DNA of 64,000 bases from an uncultured Sphingomonadaceae bacterium (GTDB taxonomy: Bacteria; Pseudomonadota; Alphaproteobacteria; Sphingomonadales; Sphingomonadaceae): NCBI GenBank assembly GCA_947497085.1, contig CANMFE010000002.1, positions 248,001 through 312,000 of the forward strand. The letters run 5' to 3'. A program made the position numbers and the translations under genes. This document shows, piece by piece, positions 1-8,679 of the stretch (its first letter is position 1; every line of letters starts with the position of its first letter). The notes below the pieces were generated by a model, which saw only the letters and a list, made by a program, of their open reading frames with translations, was not told the origin of the DNA and did no database searches.

Positions 1-352
1 CGCCATCATTATTGCCATCAAAGGAACCAAGACCTGTTGCATTCAGGCCGCGGAACACGACAGGTGTGCCGGAACGGTTGCCCTGGTCGAGAATATATAC
101 GCCCGGCACGGTTGCCGCGACTTCACGCAGGTTTTCAAGTCCGCGCGCCTGCAGCTCTTCGCCGCCCACAGCAGAAATATTGATCGGCACATCCTGCACC
201 GTGCCTTCACGGCGTGTCGCGGTGACGATAATGACTTCCCTATCGTCATTTTCCGCGCCCTCTTGACTGTCCGTCTGCGCTTGCGCAGTAAATGGCATCG
301 TACTTGCTGCGAGAAACAGCATGGTACGAAATGTATATTTGGAATTTTTCAT
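1..352 (-). CDS. TonB-dependent outer-membrane receptor, N-terminal part (cut by window edge)
   Basis: The first 117 codons of a gene that runs out of the window on the left. It begins with a signal peptide ending near AQAQT, followed by an acidic stretch and a TonB-box-like segment EVIIVTATRR. The plug domain starts next (VQDVPINISAVGGEEL, then LREVAATVPGV and FRGLNATG). Such receptors import siderophores, sugars or oligomers across the outer membrane using TonB energy. The start at 352 is preceded by a GGAAGG ribosome site. The gene is divergent from the TPR-sulfotransferase, with only 77 bases between. The substrate cannot be told from the plug alone. Confidence 0.93.
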   Translation of the reverse strand, partial: MKNSKYTFRTMLFLAASTMPFTAQAQTDSQEGAENDDREVIIVTATRREGTVQDVPINISAVGGEELQARGLENLREVAATVPGVYILDQGNRSGTPVVFRGLNATGLGSFDGNNDG

Positions 353-429
353 AATTTTCTTCCTTCCGCTCCCCAGTTGAAGATATTCTGTAATGTGTAC
401 ACCATAAAAACAATTGGAAAATTGCTGCG

Positions 430-1989
430 ATGCAAAAAAACTGGCTGACTGATGCAAAAAAGCAACTGCGCGTGGGGCATTTACAACAAGCTTATGATCT
501 CGCCTTGCACCGCCTTTCCGAAAACAGGTCAGACGCCGATGCATGGGGCATTATGTCGCTTGTTGCACTGGAGGGTAGCAACCCGCAAAAATCACTGGAA
601 TTATCTGAAAAATCAATTTCTTATGGCGGCATCACAGCGTGGATAATGGCCGGCAGGGGCCGCGCGATGCTCATGACGGGCAGGCAGGATGAAGCACGGC
701 AAATAGCCCGCTTGGTGGACGTGGAAGACTGCCAAAATGCCCTTGAAGCAGATACTATCGGCGTCATATTGGCGCGAACCGGATTGCATGAGGATGCCGT
801 CCGGTTCTTTACCCTGGCGACGGCTCAGGATAATAAAAATGCGCAATTTTATTATAATCTGGCAACGTCGCTGCAATTTATTGGTGAACTGGAGTCCGCT
901 ACCAGAGCGTATAGGAAAGTTTTGCAAATAGACCCCTTATTTCACCGCGCCCGGCTGGCTCTGGTGCAGCTTGAACCGCAGGAGGAGGCAGATCTCGCCA
1001 AGATAGAATCCTTATTTGCGGCCCATGGTAGCGATCCTGATAGCGCATTGCAGCTGGGCCATGCTGCCGCAAAAATCCATGAGGGCAGCAGCGACCATGC
1101 AGCATCACTAAGCTGGCTTCAGAAAGCAAAGGCTGCAAAGCGTGCACAGATAACCCATGACAGGAAATGGGCCGATGCCCTGTTCAGCGCTGCAAAGGGG
1201 CGTCAGAATATGGCCAACCGCAAACCGGTCTCACCCCATGCAGAGCAGCAGCAACCCATATTCATCGTCGGCATGCCCCGCAGCGGCACCACGTTGATTG
1301 AGCGCATTGTTTCCAGCCATAGCGAAGTTGCAACAGGCGGCGAGCTTCCCGATCTGGCACTGCTTGTTAAACGCAGTAGCGAAACGCCAGGGCCGCACAC
1401 ACTTTCGCCGGAACTGCTGGCGGCTAATTATGATCCGCAATTTGTCGGCGAAAACTATCTGCGCCGCACACAAAAACTGTACGGTGGCGGCAGCCGCCTG
1501 ATTGACAAGATGCCGTTCAACTTCTTCTTTGCGGCGCATATATTGGAGAGTATGCCTAGGGCGCGCATTGTCATGGTCCGGCGCGATCCGCGCGATACGG
1601 TTTTTGCAAATTACCGTCAGCTTTTTGCCACTGATTTCGGCTATTATAACTATGCCTATGACCTGGAAGACACGGCACATTTTGTCGCACATTTTGTTAA
1701 GCTTGCGGATCACTGGCACAGGGCACTGCCGACGTCGCATTACCATGAAATCCATTATGAAGACGTGATTTCAAATCAGGAAAGCGAAAGCCGCCGACTG
1801 ATCGATTTTCTGGGCCTGAAATGGGAAGATGCGTGCCTCAATTTTCACAAGAACACAGCGCCTGTAGCCACAGCAAGCTCAGTGCAGGTGCGTGCCCCCA
1901 TCCATTCCAAATCTGTCGGTCAGTGGAAGCGCTATGGCGAAAGCGGCGAGCGTGTAAACGCCGCCCTGCAGAAATTCGCAGACGAATAG
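430..1989 (+). CDS. TPR-repeat sulfotransferase family protein
   Basis: A 519-residue protein. The first ~190 residues are tetratricopeptide-like helices (YYNLATSLQFIGELESA, AYRKVLQIDPLFHRAR). The C-terminal half is a sulfotransferase domain with the PAPS 5'-phosphosulfate loop IVGMPRSGTTLIERI near residue 283 and a 3'-phosphate-binding segment RIVMVRRDPRDTVFANY. The family transfers sulfate from PAPS to a carbohydrate or peptide acceptor; the acceptor here is unknown. It is divergent from a TonB receptor, a pairing I recall from sphingomonads and Caulobacter relatives. The first third is more AT-rich than the surroundings. The ribosome site is weak (GGAAA). Confidence 0.88.
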   Translation: MQKNWLTDAKKQLRVGHLQQAYDLALHRLSENRSDADAWGIMSLVALEGSNPQKSLELSEKSISYGGITAWIMAGRGRAMLMTGRQDEARQIARLVDVEDCQNALEADTIGVILARTGLHEDAVRFFTLATAQDNKNAQFYYNLATSLQFIGELESATRAYRKVLQIDPLFHRARLALVQLEPQEEADLAKIESLFAAHGSDPDSALQLGHAAAKIHEGSSDHAASLSWLQKAKAAKRAQITHDRKWADALFSAAKGRQNMANRKPVSPHAEQQQPIFIVGMPRSGTTLIERIVSSHSEVATGGELPDLALLVKRSSETPGPHTLSPELLAANYDPQFVGENYLRRTQKLYGGGSRLIDKMPFNFFFAAHILESMPRARIVMVRRDPRDTVFANYRQLFATDFGYYNYAYDLEDTAHFVAHFVKLADHWHRALPTSHYHEIHYEDVISNQESESRRLIDFLGLKWEDACLNFHKNTAPVATASSVQVRAPIHSKSVGQWKRYGESGERVNAALQKFADE

Positions 1990-2038
1990 CGCGCTTTTCC
2001 CGCTGGCCAAAAGCACCATAGCGAGCAATAACAGCATA

Positions 2039-3232
2039 ATGACCAGCATGGCTCAAACAGCGATTATTGCAGGCGGCGGCATTGGCGGGCTGACCGCTGC
2101 TTTATGCCTACACCATTTCGGCTGGCGCGTGCAGGTTCTGGAGCAGGCGGACGCGCTGGAGGAAGTGGGTGCCGGCATCCAGATCAGCCCCAATGGCATG
2201 CAGGTGTTTCAGGCGCTCGGCCTCGCGGAGAAAATCGTTGCGGCCGGCTTCCTGCCACAGGCCGCGGAAATGCGTGATGGCGGCACAGGCAACGTTATAT
2301 TCTCCACCCCGCTCGGCCATGCTGCGACACATCGCTGGGGTGCACCCTATGTCCATATCCACCGCGCGGATTTGCTAACAATACTGGCCGATGCAGTTGC
2401 CAAACATATGCCCGAAGCGATCCAGACCGGTACAGCTGTCACAGGCTATGGCCAGGATAAGAACCATGCATGGGCCATAACCGCCAATGGCAAAGTAGAG
2501 GGCAATATTGTTATCGGTGCGGATGGCATTCATTCATCCATACGTGTCCAAATGCCGGGCCGCCGCGATGCCCATTTCACAGGCCATGTCGCATGGCGGA
2601 TGGCGGTGCCGGTGGAACGGCTCAAAGGCCATGCCCCGCCCCCCAATGCCACTGTCTGGACAGGAAAGGGCGCGCATGCTGTCACCTATCTGCTGCGCGG
2701 CGGACAACTCGCGAATATGGTGGGTGTTGTTGAATGCAGCGACTGGACCGAAGAAAGCTGGAGCGCCAAAGGCACACGCGAACAGGCATTGACGGATTTT
2801 GCAGGCTGGCATCCCGTCATCACCCACATGGTCGAAGCCGCCGATACACATTATCGCTGGGCGATATTCGACCGCCGCCCGCCACCCAAATGGCATGATG
2901 GCCGCGCCGTATTACTGGGCGATGCATGCCACCCAATGTCACCATTTATGGCGCAGGGCGCGGTGATGGCTGTGGAGGATAGCTATGTACTGGCCCGCCT
3001 CCTGGCGAACAGTGCAGATACCGAAACTGCCTTTAAAGCCTATGCCCGGCAGCGGCGCGACCGTGTTGCACGGGTCATCAACACCGCGCGCGACAATGCC
3101 AGGCTGTTCCACCGCATGGGCGGTGCCAGACAGCACCCGCTACGCCTCGCCTCTCAGGCGGCACCTGAATTCACCGCCCGCCAGCTGGACTGGCTTTACG
3201 GCCATGATGTGACGGCAGTCAGCACCGCATAG
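2039..3232 (+). CDS. FAD-dependent monooxygenase (salicylate/3-hydroxybenzoate hydroxylase type)
   Basis: A 397-residue class A flavoprotein monooxygenase. It has the Rossmann FAD motif IIAGGGIGGLTAAL at residues 9-22, the DG segment IGADGIHSSIR, and the second FAD motif LLGDACHPMSPFMAQGA near residue 294. Relatives hydroxylate aromatic acids (salicylate, 3-hydroxybenzoate) or related rings using NAD(P)H and O2. No ring-cleavage genes lie nearby, so the substrate is open. A second ATG nine bases downstream is an equally plausible start; neither has a clear ribosome site. It follows the sulfotransferase by 49 bases on the same strand. Confidence 0.85.
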   Translation: MTSMAQTAIIAGGGIGGLTAALCLHHFGWRVQVLEQADALEEVGAGIQISPNGMQVFQALGLAEKIVAAGFLPQAAEMRDGGTGNVIFSTPLGHAATHRWGAPYVHIHRADLLTILADAVAKHMPEAIQTGTAVTGYGQDKNHAWAITANGKVEGNIVIGADGIHSSIRVQMPGRRDAHFTGHVAWRMAVPVERLKGHAPPPNATVWTGKGAHAVTYLLRGGQLANMVGVVECSDWTEESWSAKGTREQALTDFAGWHPVITHMVEAADTHYRWAIFDRRPPPKWHDGRAVLLGDACHPMSPFMAQGAVMAVEDSYVLARLLANSADTETAFKAYARQRRDRVARVINTARDNARLFHRMGGARQHPLRLASQAAPEFTARQLDWLYGHDVTAVSTA

Positions 3233-3347
3233 ATTTGCTGCACAAGAGGCATAAAAGTGCAGCAAAATCAGCTGCCATAGCTAAAAAATGCCACGAGCCG
3301 ATTCTTCCCCTTGTGTTGCACTGCACAATCGGCTAGCAAATCATCAG

Positions 3348-3367
3348 ATTTAACCGGGCGGTTAAAT
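3348..3367. promoter_or_regulatory. Perfect 20-bp palindrome, putative TetR-type fatty-acid operator
   Basis: ATTTAACCG-GG-CGGTTAAAT is a perfect 9+2+9 inverted repeat, 99 bases before the thiolase start. Size and symmetry fit a TetR-family operator such as those of PsrA/FadR-like regulators of beta-oxidation. A related palindrome lies before the P450 at 63040-63057. The regulator is not encoded in the window. Confidence 0.6.
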
Positions 3368-3465
3368 TTATCCTGCGCGCCTGATTTTCGGGCCACATGC
3401 TGGATATTGGCGGCCCGGCCCCTATATCTAATGAGACACAAAAGACGTTCCAGGAGACATTTTCG

Positions 3466-4677
3466 ATGACCGAAGCCTATATTTACGACGCCGTCCGTTC
3501 CCCGCGCGGCAAGGGCAAATCCGACGGCGCGCTGCATGAAATCACGGCGCTCAACCTTTCCGCGCAGGTGCTGGGCGCAGTGCGCGACCGCAATAGCCTG
3601 TCGGGCGAGGAAATCGAAGATGTGGCATTTGGTACAGTTTCCCCCGTGGGTGAACAGGGTGCCGTGATTGGCCGTATGGCGGTGTTGCAGGCTGGCTATC
3701 CAGAAACAACATCGGCGATTCAGGTCAACCGTTTCTGCGGCTCTGGCCTTGAAGCCGTCAACATTGCAGCGGCCAAGGTGAAATCGGGCGAAACCGATCT
3801 GGCCATTGGCGGCGGTGTCGAGTGCATGAGCCGCGTACCCATGGGCAGCGATGGCGTCGGCGGCATGGCCGACCCGCAGCTTGCATTCCAGGAATATCTG
3901 GTGCCACAGGGGATTTCAGCTGACCTGATCGCCACCAAATATGGCTATAGCCGCGACGATGTCGACGCCTATGCCGTGGAAAGCCAGAAACGCGCCGCCA
4001 AGGCATGGAACGAAGGCCGTTTTGAAAAATCCATCCTGCCGATCAAGGATGTGATTGGGGAAACCATTATCGAACGCGACGAATTGATGCGTCCACAGAC
4101 GGATATGCAGTCGCTGGGCGCTCTGAACCCGGCCTTTCAGGCGATGGGTGAAGCCATGCCGGGCTTTAACGATGTGGCGCTTATCAGGCATCCCGAACTG
4201 GAAAAAATCAATCACGTCCATCATGCGGGCAATTCATCGGGTATTGTCGATGGCAGTGCCGCAGTGCTGGTCGGTAATAAGGACGCGGGCGAGAAATATG
4301 GTATGAAGCCGCGCGCACGCATTGTTTCCATGGCCTCCATCGGTTCCGAACCCACCATCATGCTGACCGGCCCTGAATTTGCCGCACAAAAAGCGCTAAA
4401 GCGTGCCGGTATGGATGCCAGCGACATTGATATCTGGGAACTGAACGAAGCGTTTGCCGCCGTTGTGCTGCGCTTCATGGAGGCGATGAAGGTCGACCAT
4501 AGCGAAATCAACGTCAATGGCGGCGCGATTGCCATGGGCCATCCGCTGGGTGCAACCGGCGCGATGATCTTGGGCACGGTGCTTGACGAAATGGAGCGCA
4601 CGAACAAACAGACCGCGCTTTCCACGCTCTGCATCGGCGGCGGCATGGGCATTGCCACGATCATTGAGCGCGTTTGA
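3466..4677 (+). CDS. fadA: Acetyl-CoA C-acyltransferase (3-ketoacyl-CoA thiolase)
   Basis: A 403-residue thiolase. It cleaves 3-ketoacyl-CoA with CoA to give acetyl-CoA in the last step of beta-oxidation. The nucleophile Cys is C91 in NRFCGSGLEAVN. The C-terminal signatures are NVNGGAIAMGHPLGATGA (catalytic His) and LCIGGGMG (second Cys). The start at 3466 is chosen over an upstream in-frame ATG because CAGGAGAC sits 9 bases before it and homology begins there. It lies 122 bases upstream of the hydratase/dehydrogenase and both probably share the operator at 3348. Acetoacetyl-CoA thiolase use cannot be excluded. Confidence 0.92.
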   Translation: MTEAYIYDAVRSPRGKGKSDGALHEITALNLSAQVLGAVRDRNSLSGEEIEDVAFGTVSPVGEQGAVIGRMAVLQAGYPETTSAIQVNRFCGSGLEAVNIAAAKVKSGETDLAIGGGVECMSRVPMGSDGVGGMADPQLAFQEYLVPQGISADLIATKYGYSRDDVDAYAVESQKRAAKAWNEGRFEKSILPIKDVIGETIIERDELMRPQTDMQSLGALNPAFQAMGEAMPGFNDVALIRHPELEKINHVHHAGNSSGIVDGSAAVLVGNKDAGEKYGMKPRARIVSMASIGSEPTIMLTGPEFAAQKALKRAGMDASDIDIWELNEAFAAVVLRFMEAMKVDHSEINVNGGAIAMGHPLGATGAMILGTVLDEMERTNKQTALSTLCIGGGMGIATIIERV

Positions 4678-4688
4678 ATGAAAGCACC

Positions 4689-4759
4689 CCGCTCGTGCTG
4701 AGCCTGTCGATGTACGAGCCCCACATTATTCCACCCTTCGACAAGCTCAGGGTGAGCGG
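4689..4759. repeat. Intergenic inverted repeat (GACAAGCTCAGG family), copy 1
   Basis: Two inverted arms, CCGCTCGTGCTGAGCCTGTC and CTTCGACAAGCTCAGGGTGA with the following GCGG, flank a short spacer between the thiolase and the hydratase/dehydrogenase. The same unit recurs at 48047-48110. It could form an RNA hairpin between the two cistrons. Confidence 0.7.
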
Positions 4760-4799
4760 CAATCTTGAAATGGCCGCCTGATAGAGCAGGAGCAAATTT

Positions 4800-6992
4800 A
4801 TGACCTACAAAACATTTACAGTTGATATTGATAGCGACGGCATTGCACTGGTGACAATCGACCTGCCGGGCCAGTCGATGAATGTGTGGAATGGCGAACT
4901 GATGGCCGAATTCCCGAAATTCGTCGATGAGCTGATCAGCAATGACGATATCAAGGGCGCGGTGATTACATCGGGCAAGAAGTCCGGTTTTCTGGCCGGT
5001 GCCGACCTGAATATGCTCGGTTCTTCGGCGGCCTCGACAACAGCCGAGGCGTTTGAACAGGCATTTGCGCTGAACTCCACGCTGCGCCGCATGGAAACCG
5101 GCGGGAACACCGCCAAGGACATGCTGAAAGGCGGCGCACATGCCAAGCCGGTGGCCTGCGCAATCAATGGTCTCGCGCTCGGCGGCGGCCTCGAGCTGGC
5201 ACTGGCCTGCCACTACCGCGTCTGTGCTGACAACCCCAAAATCCAGCTCGGCCTACCCGAAGTGCAGGTTGGCCTGCTCCCCGGTGGCGGCGGTACGCAG
5301 CGCCTGCCACGCCTTATCGGCCTGCAGGCCGCGGGTATGATGATTATGCAGGGCAAGCCCACCAATCCCGCCGCCGCACTGGCGCAGGGTATTGTCCATG
5401 AAGTGGCACCCGCAGATGAAATCGTCGCCAAAGCCAAGGAATGGGTAAAAGCCAACCCGAAAGCTGCCGCGCCATGGGACAAGAAAGGTTTCAAATTCCC
5501 CGGCGGTGCAGGCTCAATGGATCCGCGCGCCGTGCCGATGTACATGGGCGCTGCCGCGATCGCTCTGAAACAGTCCAAGGGCAATTATCCGGCCGTAAAA
5601 GCGATCCTGTCATGTCTTTATGAAGGCTCCATGCTGCCAATCGACACCGCCCTGCGCGTGGAAAGCAAATATTTCACACAGCTATTGTCCGGCCCGGTTG
5701 CCCGCAACATGATCCGCACCCTTTTTGTGAACAAGCAGGCCGCCGAAAAAGGCGCCGCGCGCCCCGAAGGCATTCCGCCGCTTGAGCTCAAGACCGTTGG
5801 CGTTCTGGGCGCGGGCCTGATGGGCAGCGGCATCACGCATGTCACCGCCAAGGGCGGCATGAACGTGATCGTGCTCGACCGCAGCGAGGAAGATGCACAA
5901 AAAGCCGTCGATTACACCAAGAAGATCCTCGACAAGCGCGTGTCACGCGGCAAGATGACACAGGAAAAAGCCGATGCTTTCCTGGCACGCATAACCCCCA
6001 CAACTGACTATAACGACCTGAAAGACGTTGACCTTATCATTGAGGCGGTGTTCGAAAACCCCGAGGTCAAGGCCGACGTTATCAAGAAAACCGAAGCGGT
6101 TATCGGCAAGGATGTGATTTTTGCATCAAACACGTCAACGCTGCCGATTACAGGCCTTGCCGAAAATTCGCAGCGTCCTGACCAGTTTATCGGCCTGCAC
6201 TTCTTCTCACCGGTCGAGAAAATGCCGCTGATCGAAATCATCCCCGGCGAGAAAACCGGCGACAAGGCGCTGGCGGCGGCGTTCGACTATAACGCCAAGA
6301 TCCGCAAGACCCCGATTGTGGTAAAAGACGTACGCGGTTTCTTTACCAACCGCGTGTTCCCGCCTTATGTCAACGAAGCGATGCTGATGGTGACCGAAGG
6401 TATCAAGCCGGCGCTGATTGAAAACGCCGCATTGCACCTCGGCATGCCAATCGGCCCGCTCGCGCTGACCGATGAAACCACGCTGAAGCTCGGCTATGAC
6501 ATCATGCAGTCGACCAAGGCGGCGCTGGGCGATGCCTATGTCGACAATGGCGGTGAGGCTTTCCTCGACCTGATGGTCAACAAGCTGGGCCGCAGCGGCC
6601 GCCGTTTCGGCAAGGGCTTTTACGATTATGACGATAATGGCAACCGGCTTGATCTGTGGAAGGGCATGGAGGAGCATTATCCATTGCTGGAAGAGCAACC
6701 CTCTGTCGAAGAGGTCAAGGAGCGTCTGCTCTATATCCAGCTAATCGCCACGGCCGAATGTTATGACGAAGAAGTTGTCAGCGACCCGCAATCGGCCGAT
6801 CTCGGCGCGATTTTCGGCTGGGGATTTGCGCCCTATACCGGCGGCCCGATCAGCTATATCGACACGGTCGGCATCGGCAATTTCGTACGCACCGCCGACA
6901 GTCTAGCCCAGCGCCACGGCGAACGCTTCAACCCGCCCCAGTCATTCCGCGACATGGCCGACAAAGGCGAGACGTTTTACAAAGCGGCGTAA
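4800..6992 (+). CDS. fadJ: Bifunctional enoyl-CoA hydratase / 3-hydroxyacyl-CoA dehydrogenase
   Basis: A 730-residue beta-oxidation multifunctional enzyme. The N-terminal hydratase fold has NGLALGGGLELALACHYRV and LGLPEVQVGLLPGGGGTQR, holding the two catalytic Glu. The dehydrogenase half starts near residue 335 with the NAD motif GVLGAGLMGSGI and has the HFFSPVEKMPLIEIIPG signature near residue 466. The length fits FadB/FadJ. It hydrates 2-enoyl-CoA and oxidises the 3-hydroxy product for the thiolase just upstream. FadB and FadJ cannot be separated by eye, so the symbol is tentative. A strong terminator follows. Confidence 0.93.
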   Translation: MTYKTFTVDIDSDGIALVTIDLPGQSMNVWNGELMAEFPKFVDELISNDDIKGAVITSGKKSGFLAGADLNMLGSSAASTTAEAFEQAFALNSTLRRMETGGNTAKDMLKGGAHAKPVACAINGLALGGGLELALACHYRVCADNPKIQLGLPEVQVGLLPGGGGTQRLPRLIGLQAAGMMIMQGKPTNPAAALAQGIVHEVAPADEIVAKAKEWVKANPKAAAPWDKKGFKFPGGAGSMDPRAVPMYMGAAAIALKQSKGNYPAVKAILSCLYEGSMLPIDTALRVESKYFTQLLSGPVARNMIRTLFVNKQAAEKGAARPEGIPPLELKTVGVLGAGLMGSGITHVTAKGGMNVIVLDRSEEDAQKAVDYTKKILDKRVSRGKMTQEKADAFLARITPTTDYNDLKDVDLIIEAVFENPEVKADVIKKTEAVIGKDVIFASNTSTLPITGLAENSQRPDQFIGLHFFSPVEKMPLIEIIPGEKTGDKALAAAFDYNAKIRKTPIVVKDVRGFFTNRVFPPYVNEAMLMVTEGIKPALIENAALHLGMPIGPLALTDETTLKLGYDIMQSTKAALGDAYVDNGGEAFLDLMVNKLGRSGRRFGKGFYDYDDNGNRLDLWKGMEEHYPLLEEQPSVEEVKERLLYIQLIATAECYDEEVVSDPQSADLGAIFGWGFAPYTGGPISYIDTVGIGNFVRTADSLAQRHGERFNPPQSFRDMADKGETFYKAA

Positions 6993-7013
6993 GATTCGAA
7001 AACAGATACGAAG

Positions 7014-7050
7014 AAAGGGGCGGTTGCTTTTGTGTGCAACCGCCCCTTTT
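7014..7050 (+). terminator. Intrinsic terminator of the fad genes
   Basis: A perfect 14-bp stem (AAAGGGGCGGTTGC / GCAACCGCCCCTTT) with an 8-base loop ends in a T run, 22 bases after the fad stop codon. Confidence 0.92.
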
Positions 7051-7060
7051 CATATATCCT

Positions 7061-7138
7061 CATTCCAGCGATAGCGGGAATCTCCTGCAATCTGGCGCTG
7101 GAAAGAAAAGGAGACCCCGGCTTTCGCCGGGGTGACGG
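7061..7138. repeat. Intergenic hairpin repeats (CATTCC-GCGA-GGAAT family, composite)
   Basis: Holds CATTCCAGCGATAGCGGGAA and, further on, ACCCCGGCTTTCGCCGGGGT followed by GACGG. These are two hairpins of the widespread CGTCATTCCCGCGAAGGCGG type also seen at 10335, 33796 and 51113. They lie between convergent genes. Confidence 0.65.
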
Positions 7139-7200
7139 ATGTGGACGGATATCATAACGTTTATAGGAAGTGGCGGGAAAGAGACCGCAGCTATGTGACG

Positions 7201-8679
7201 CTATCTCAACGCTTTCTCCAGCGCCGCTTTCCAGCCGCTCAGCCTATTGTCACGCGACGCCGCCTCCATTCCGGATGCAAACGCATCAGCCTGCCCGCGC
7301 ATGACAGAGGCCTCCGCCAGATCAGCATAATGCCCACCCCCCACGGCAGCGAGCATCGCTGCGCCGAGCGCCGTCGTTTCTGTAAAGGCGGGCCGCTCGA
7401 CTGCCACATCCAGTATATCGGCCAGATCTTGCGCCATCCAGTCATTGGCGACCATGCCGCCATCAATGCGCAGCTCCGCCCAGTCTACACCATCGGCGGC
7501 AAAGGCGGATTTAAGGTCATGCGTCTGGTAAGACATCGCTTCCAATGCAGCGCGTGCCACATGCGCTTTTCCCGTCGCGAAACTTAGCCCGCTGATCGCC
7601 GCACGCGCGTCGCTTCGCCAGTGCGGCGCGCCCAGACCCGACAGCGCGGGTACCAGATAAACGCCGCCATTGTCATCGACGCTGCGTGCCAGCTCTTCTG
7701 TCTCGGCCGCGCTGTCCAACAGGCCCAGGTCATCGCGCAGCCACTGCACCAGCGATCCCGCGACAAAGACCGAGCCTTCGAGCGCGAACACCCGCTCACC
7801 GTCCATCTGCCAAGCGATGGTCGAAAGCAGCCGGTGCTTTGATATCCGCATTTCTGTTCCCGAATTGGTGAGCACGAACGCGCCTGTGCCATAGGTTGCC
7901 TTGGTCTGGCCCGGCTTCAGACAGGACTGGCCAATCGTGGCCGCCTGCTGGTCCCCCGCCATGCCGCATATCGCGATCGGCGCACCAAACAGGTCCGGCA
8001 CCGTCATGCCGATGTCGCCCGCGCAATCGACAATCTCTGGCAATATACCTTGCGGCACGCCAAAGAGGTCACACAGACCGTCATCCCAGATACCGCGCTG
8101 TATATCCATCAGCGAAGTACGCGACGCGTTGGTGGCGTCGGTCACATGTCTTGCCCTGCCATCCTGTAACGTCAGCCGGTAAACAAGATAGCTTTCCACT
8201 GTCCCCACGGCCAGATTATCGCCTGCGGCCTTCAACTGCGGCCAGTTATCCAGCGCCCAGCGTATCTTGCTGGCCGAAAAATAGGGATCGAGCAGCAGGC
8301 CTGTCTTGGCCTGCACCGCTTCTTCATGCCCTGCTGCTTGTAGCGCATCACACGCATCCGCCGTGCGCCGGTCCTGCCACACAATGGCAGGGGCAAGTGG
8401 CTCCCCCGTGCGCCGGTCCCAGAACACCACCGTCTCACGCTGGTTGGTGATGCCGATCGCGGCTATCGCCCCGGCTCCACCTGCCTTGAGCACCATTTCC
8501 TGCGCGCAGGCAAGCGTATGCTGCCAGATTTCCTCTGCATAATGTTCGACCAGGCCGGGGGCGGGATAATGCTGGGTCAGTTCCTTTTGCGCGCTGCCCC
8601 GCGGCGTGCCGTCCATGCCGAACAGAATCGCCCGGGTCGAAGTCGTGCCCTCATCAATTACCAATATGGTTTCAGCCAC
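7201..8679 (-). CDS. glpK: Glycerol kinase
   Basis: A 492-residue FGGY-family kinase phosphorylating glycerol to sn-glycerol-3-phosphate with ATP. N-terminal phosphate-1 motif LVIDEGTTSTRAILF, then ITNQRETVVFWDRRTG and IVWQDRRTADAC, which are specific for glycerol kinases. The ATP-side segments TKATYGTGAFVLTNSG and GGMVANDWMAQ also fit, as does the length. The start is GTG inside the last codons of the upstream symporter gene (8-base overlap), so the two are translationally coupled. No glpD or glpF is nearby, which makes the symporter the likely route for the substrate. Confidence 0.93.
   Translation of the reverse strand: MAETILVIDEGTTSTRAILFGMDGTPRGSAQKELTQHYPAPGLVEHYAEEIWQHTLACAQEMVLKAGGAGAIAAIGITNQRETVVFWDRRTGEPLAPAIVWQDRRTADACDALQAAGHEEAVQAKTGLLLDPYFSASKIRWALDNWPQLKAAGDNLAVGTVESYLVYRLTLQDGRARHVTDATNASRTSLMDIQRGIWDDGLCDLFGVPQGILPEIVDCAGDIGMTVPDLFGAPIAICGMAGDQQAATIGQSCLKPGQTKATYGTGAFVLTNSGTEMRISKHRLLSTIAWQMDGERVFALEGSVFVAGSLVQWLRDDLGLLDSAAETEELARSVDDNGGVYLVPALSGLGAPHWRSDARAAISGLSFATGKAHVARAALEAMSYQTHDLKSAFAADGVDWAELRIDGGMVANDWMAQDLADILDVAVERPAFTETTALGAAMLAAVGGGHYADLAEASVMRGQADAFASGMEAASRDNRLSGWKAALEKALR

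Noticed and set aside
4689-4759. Insertion sequence ends
   Set aside because: Inverted arms are close together with no transposase; fits an intergenic repeat.
4221-5213. Minus-strand open frame across the thiolase/hydratase junction
   Set aside because: Spans two conserved plus-strand genes and an intergenic repeat; no function visible.
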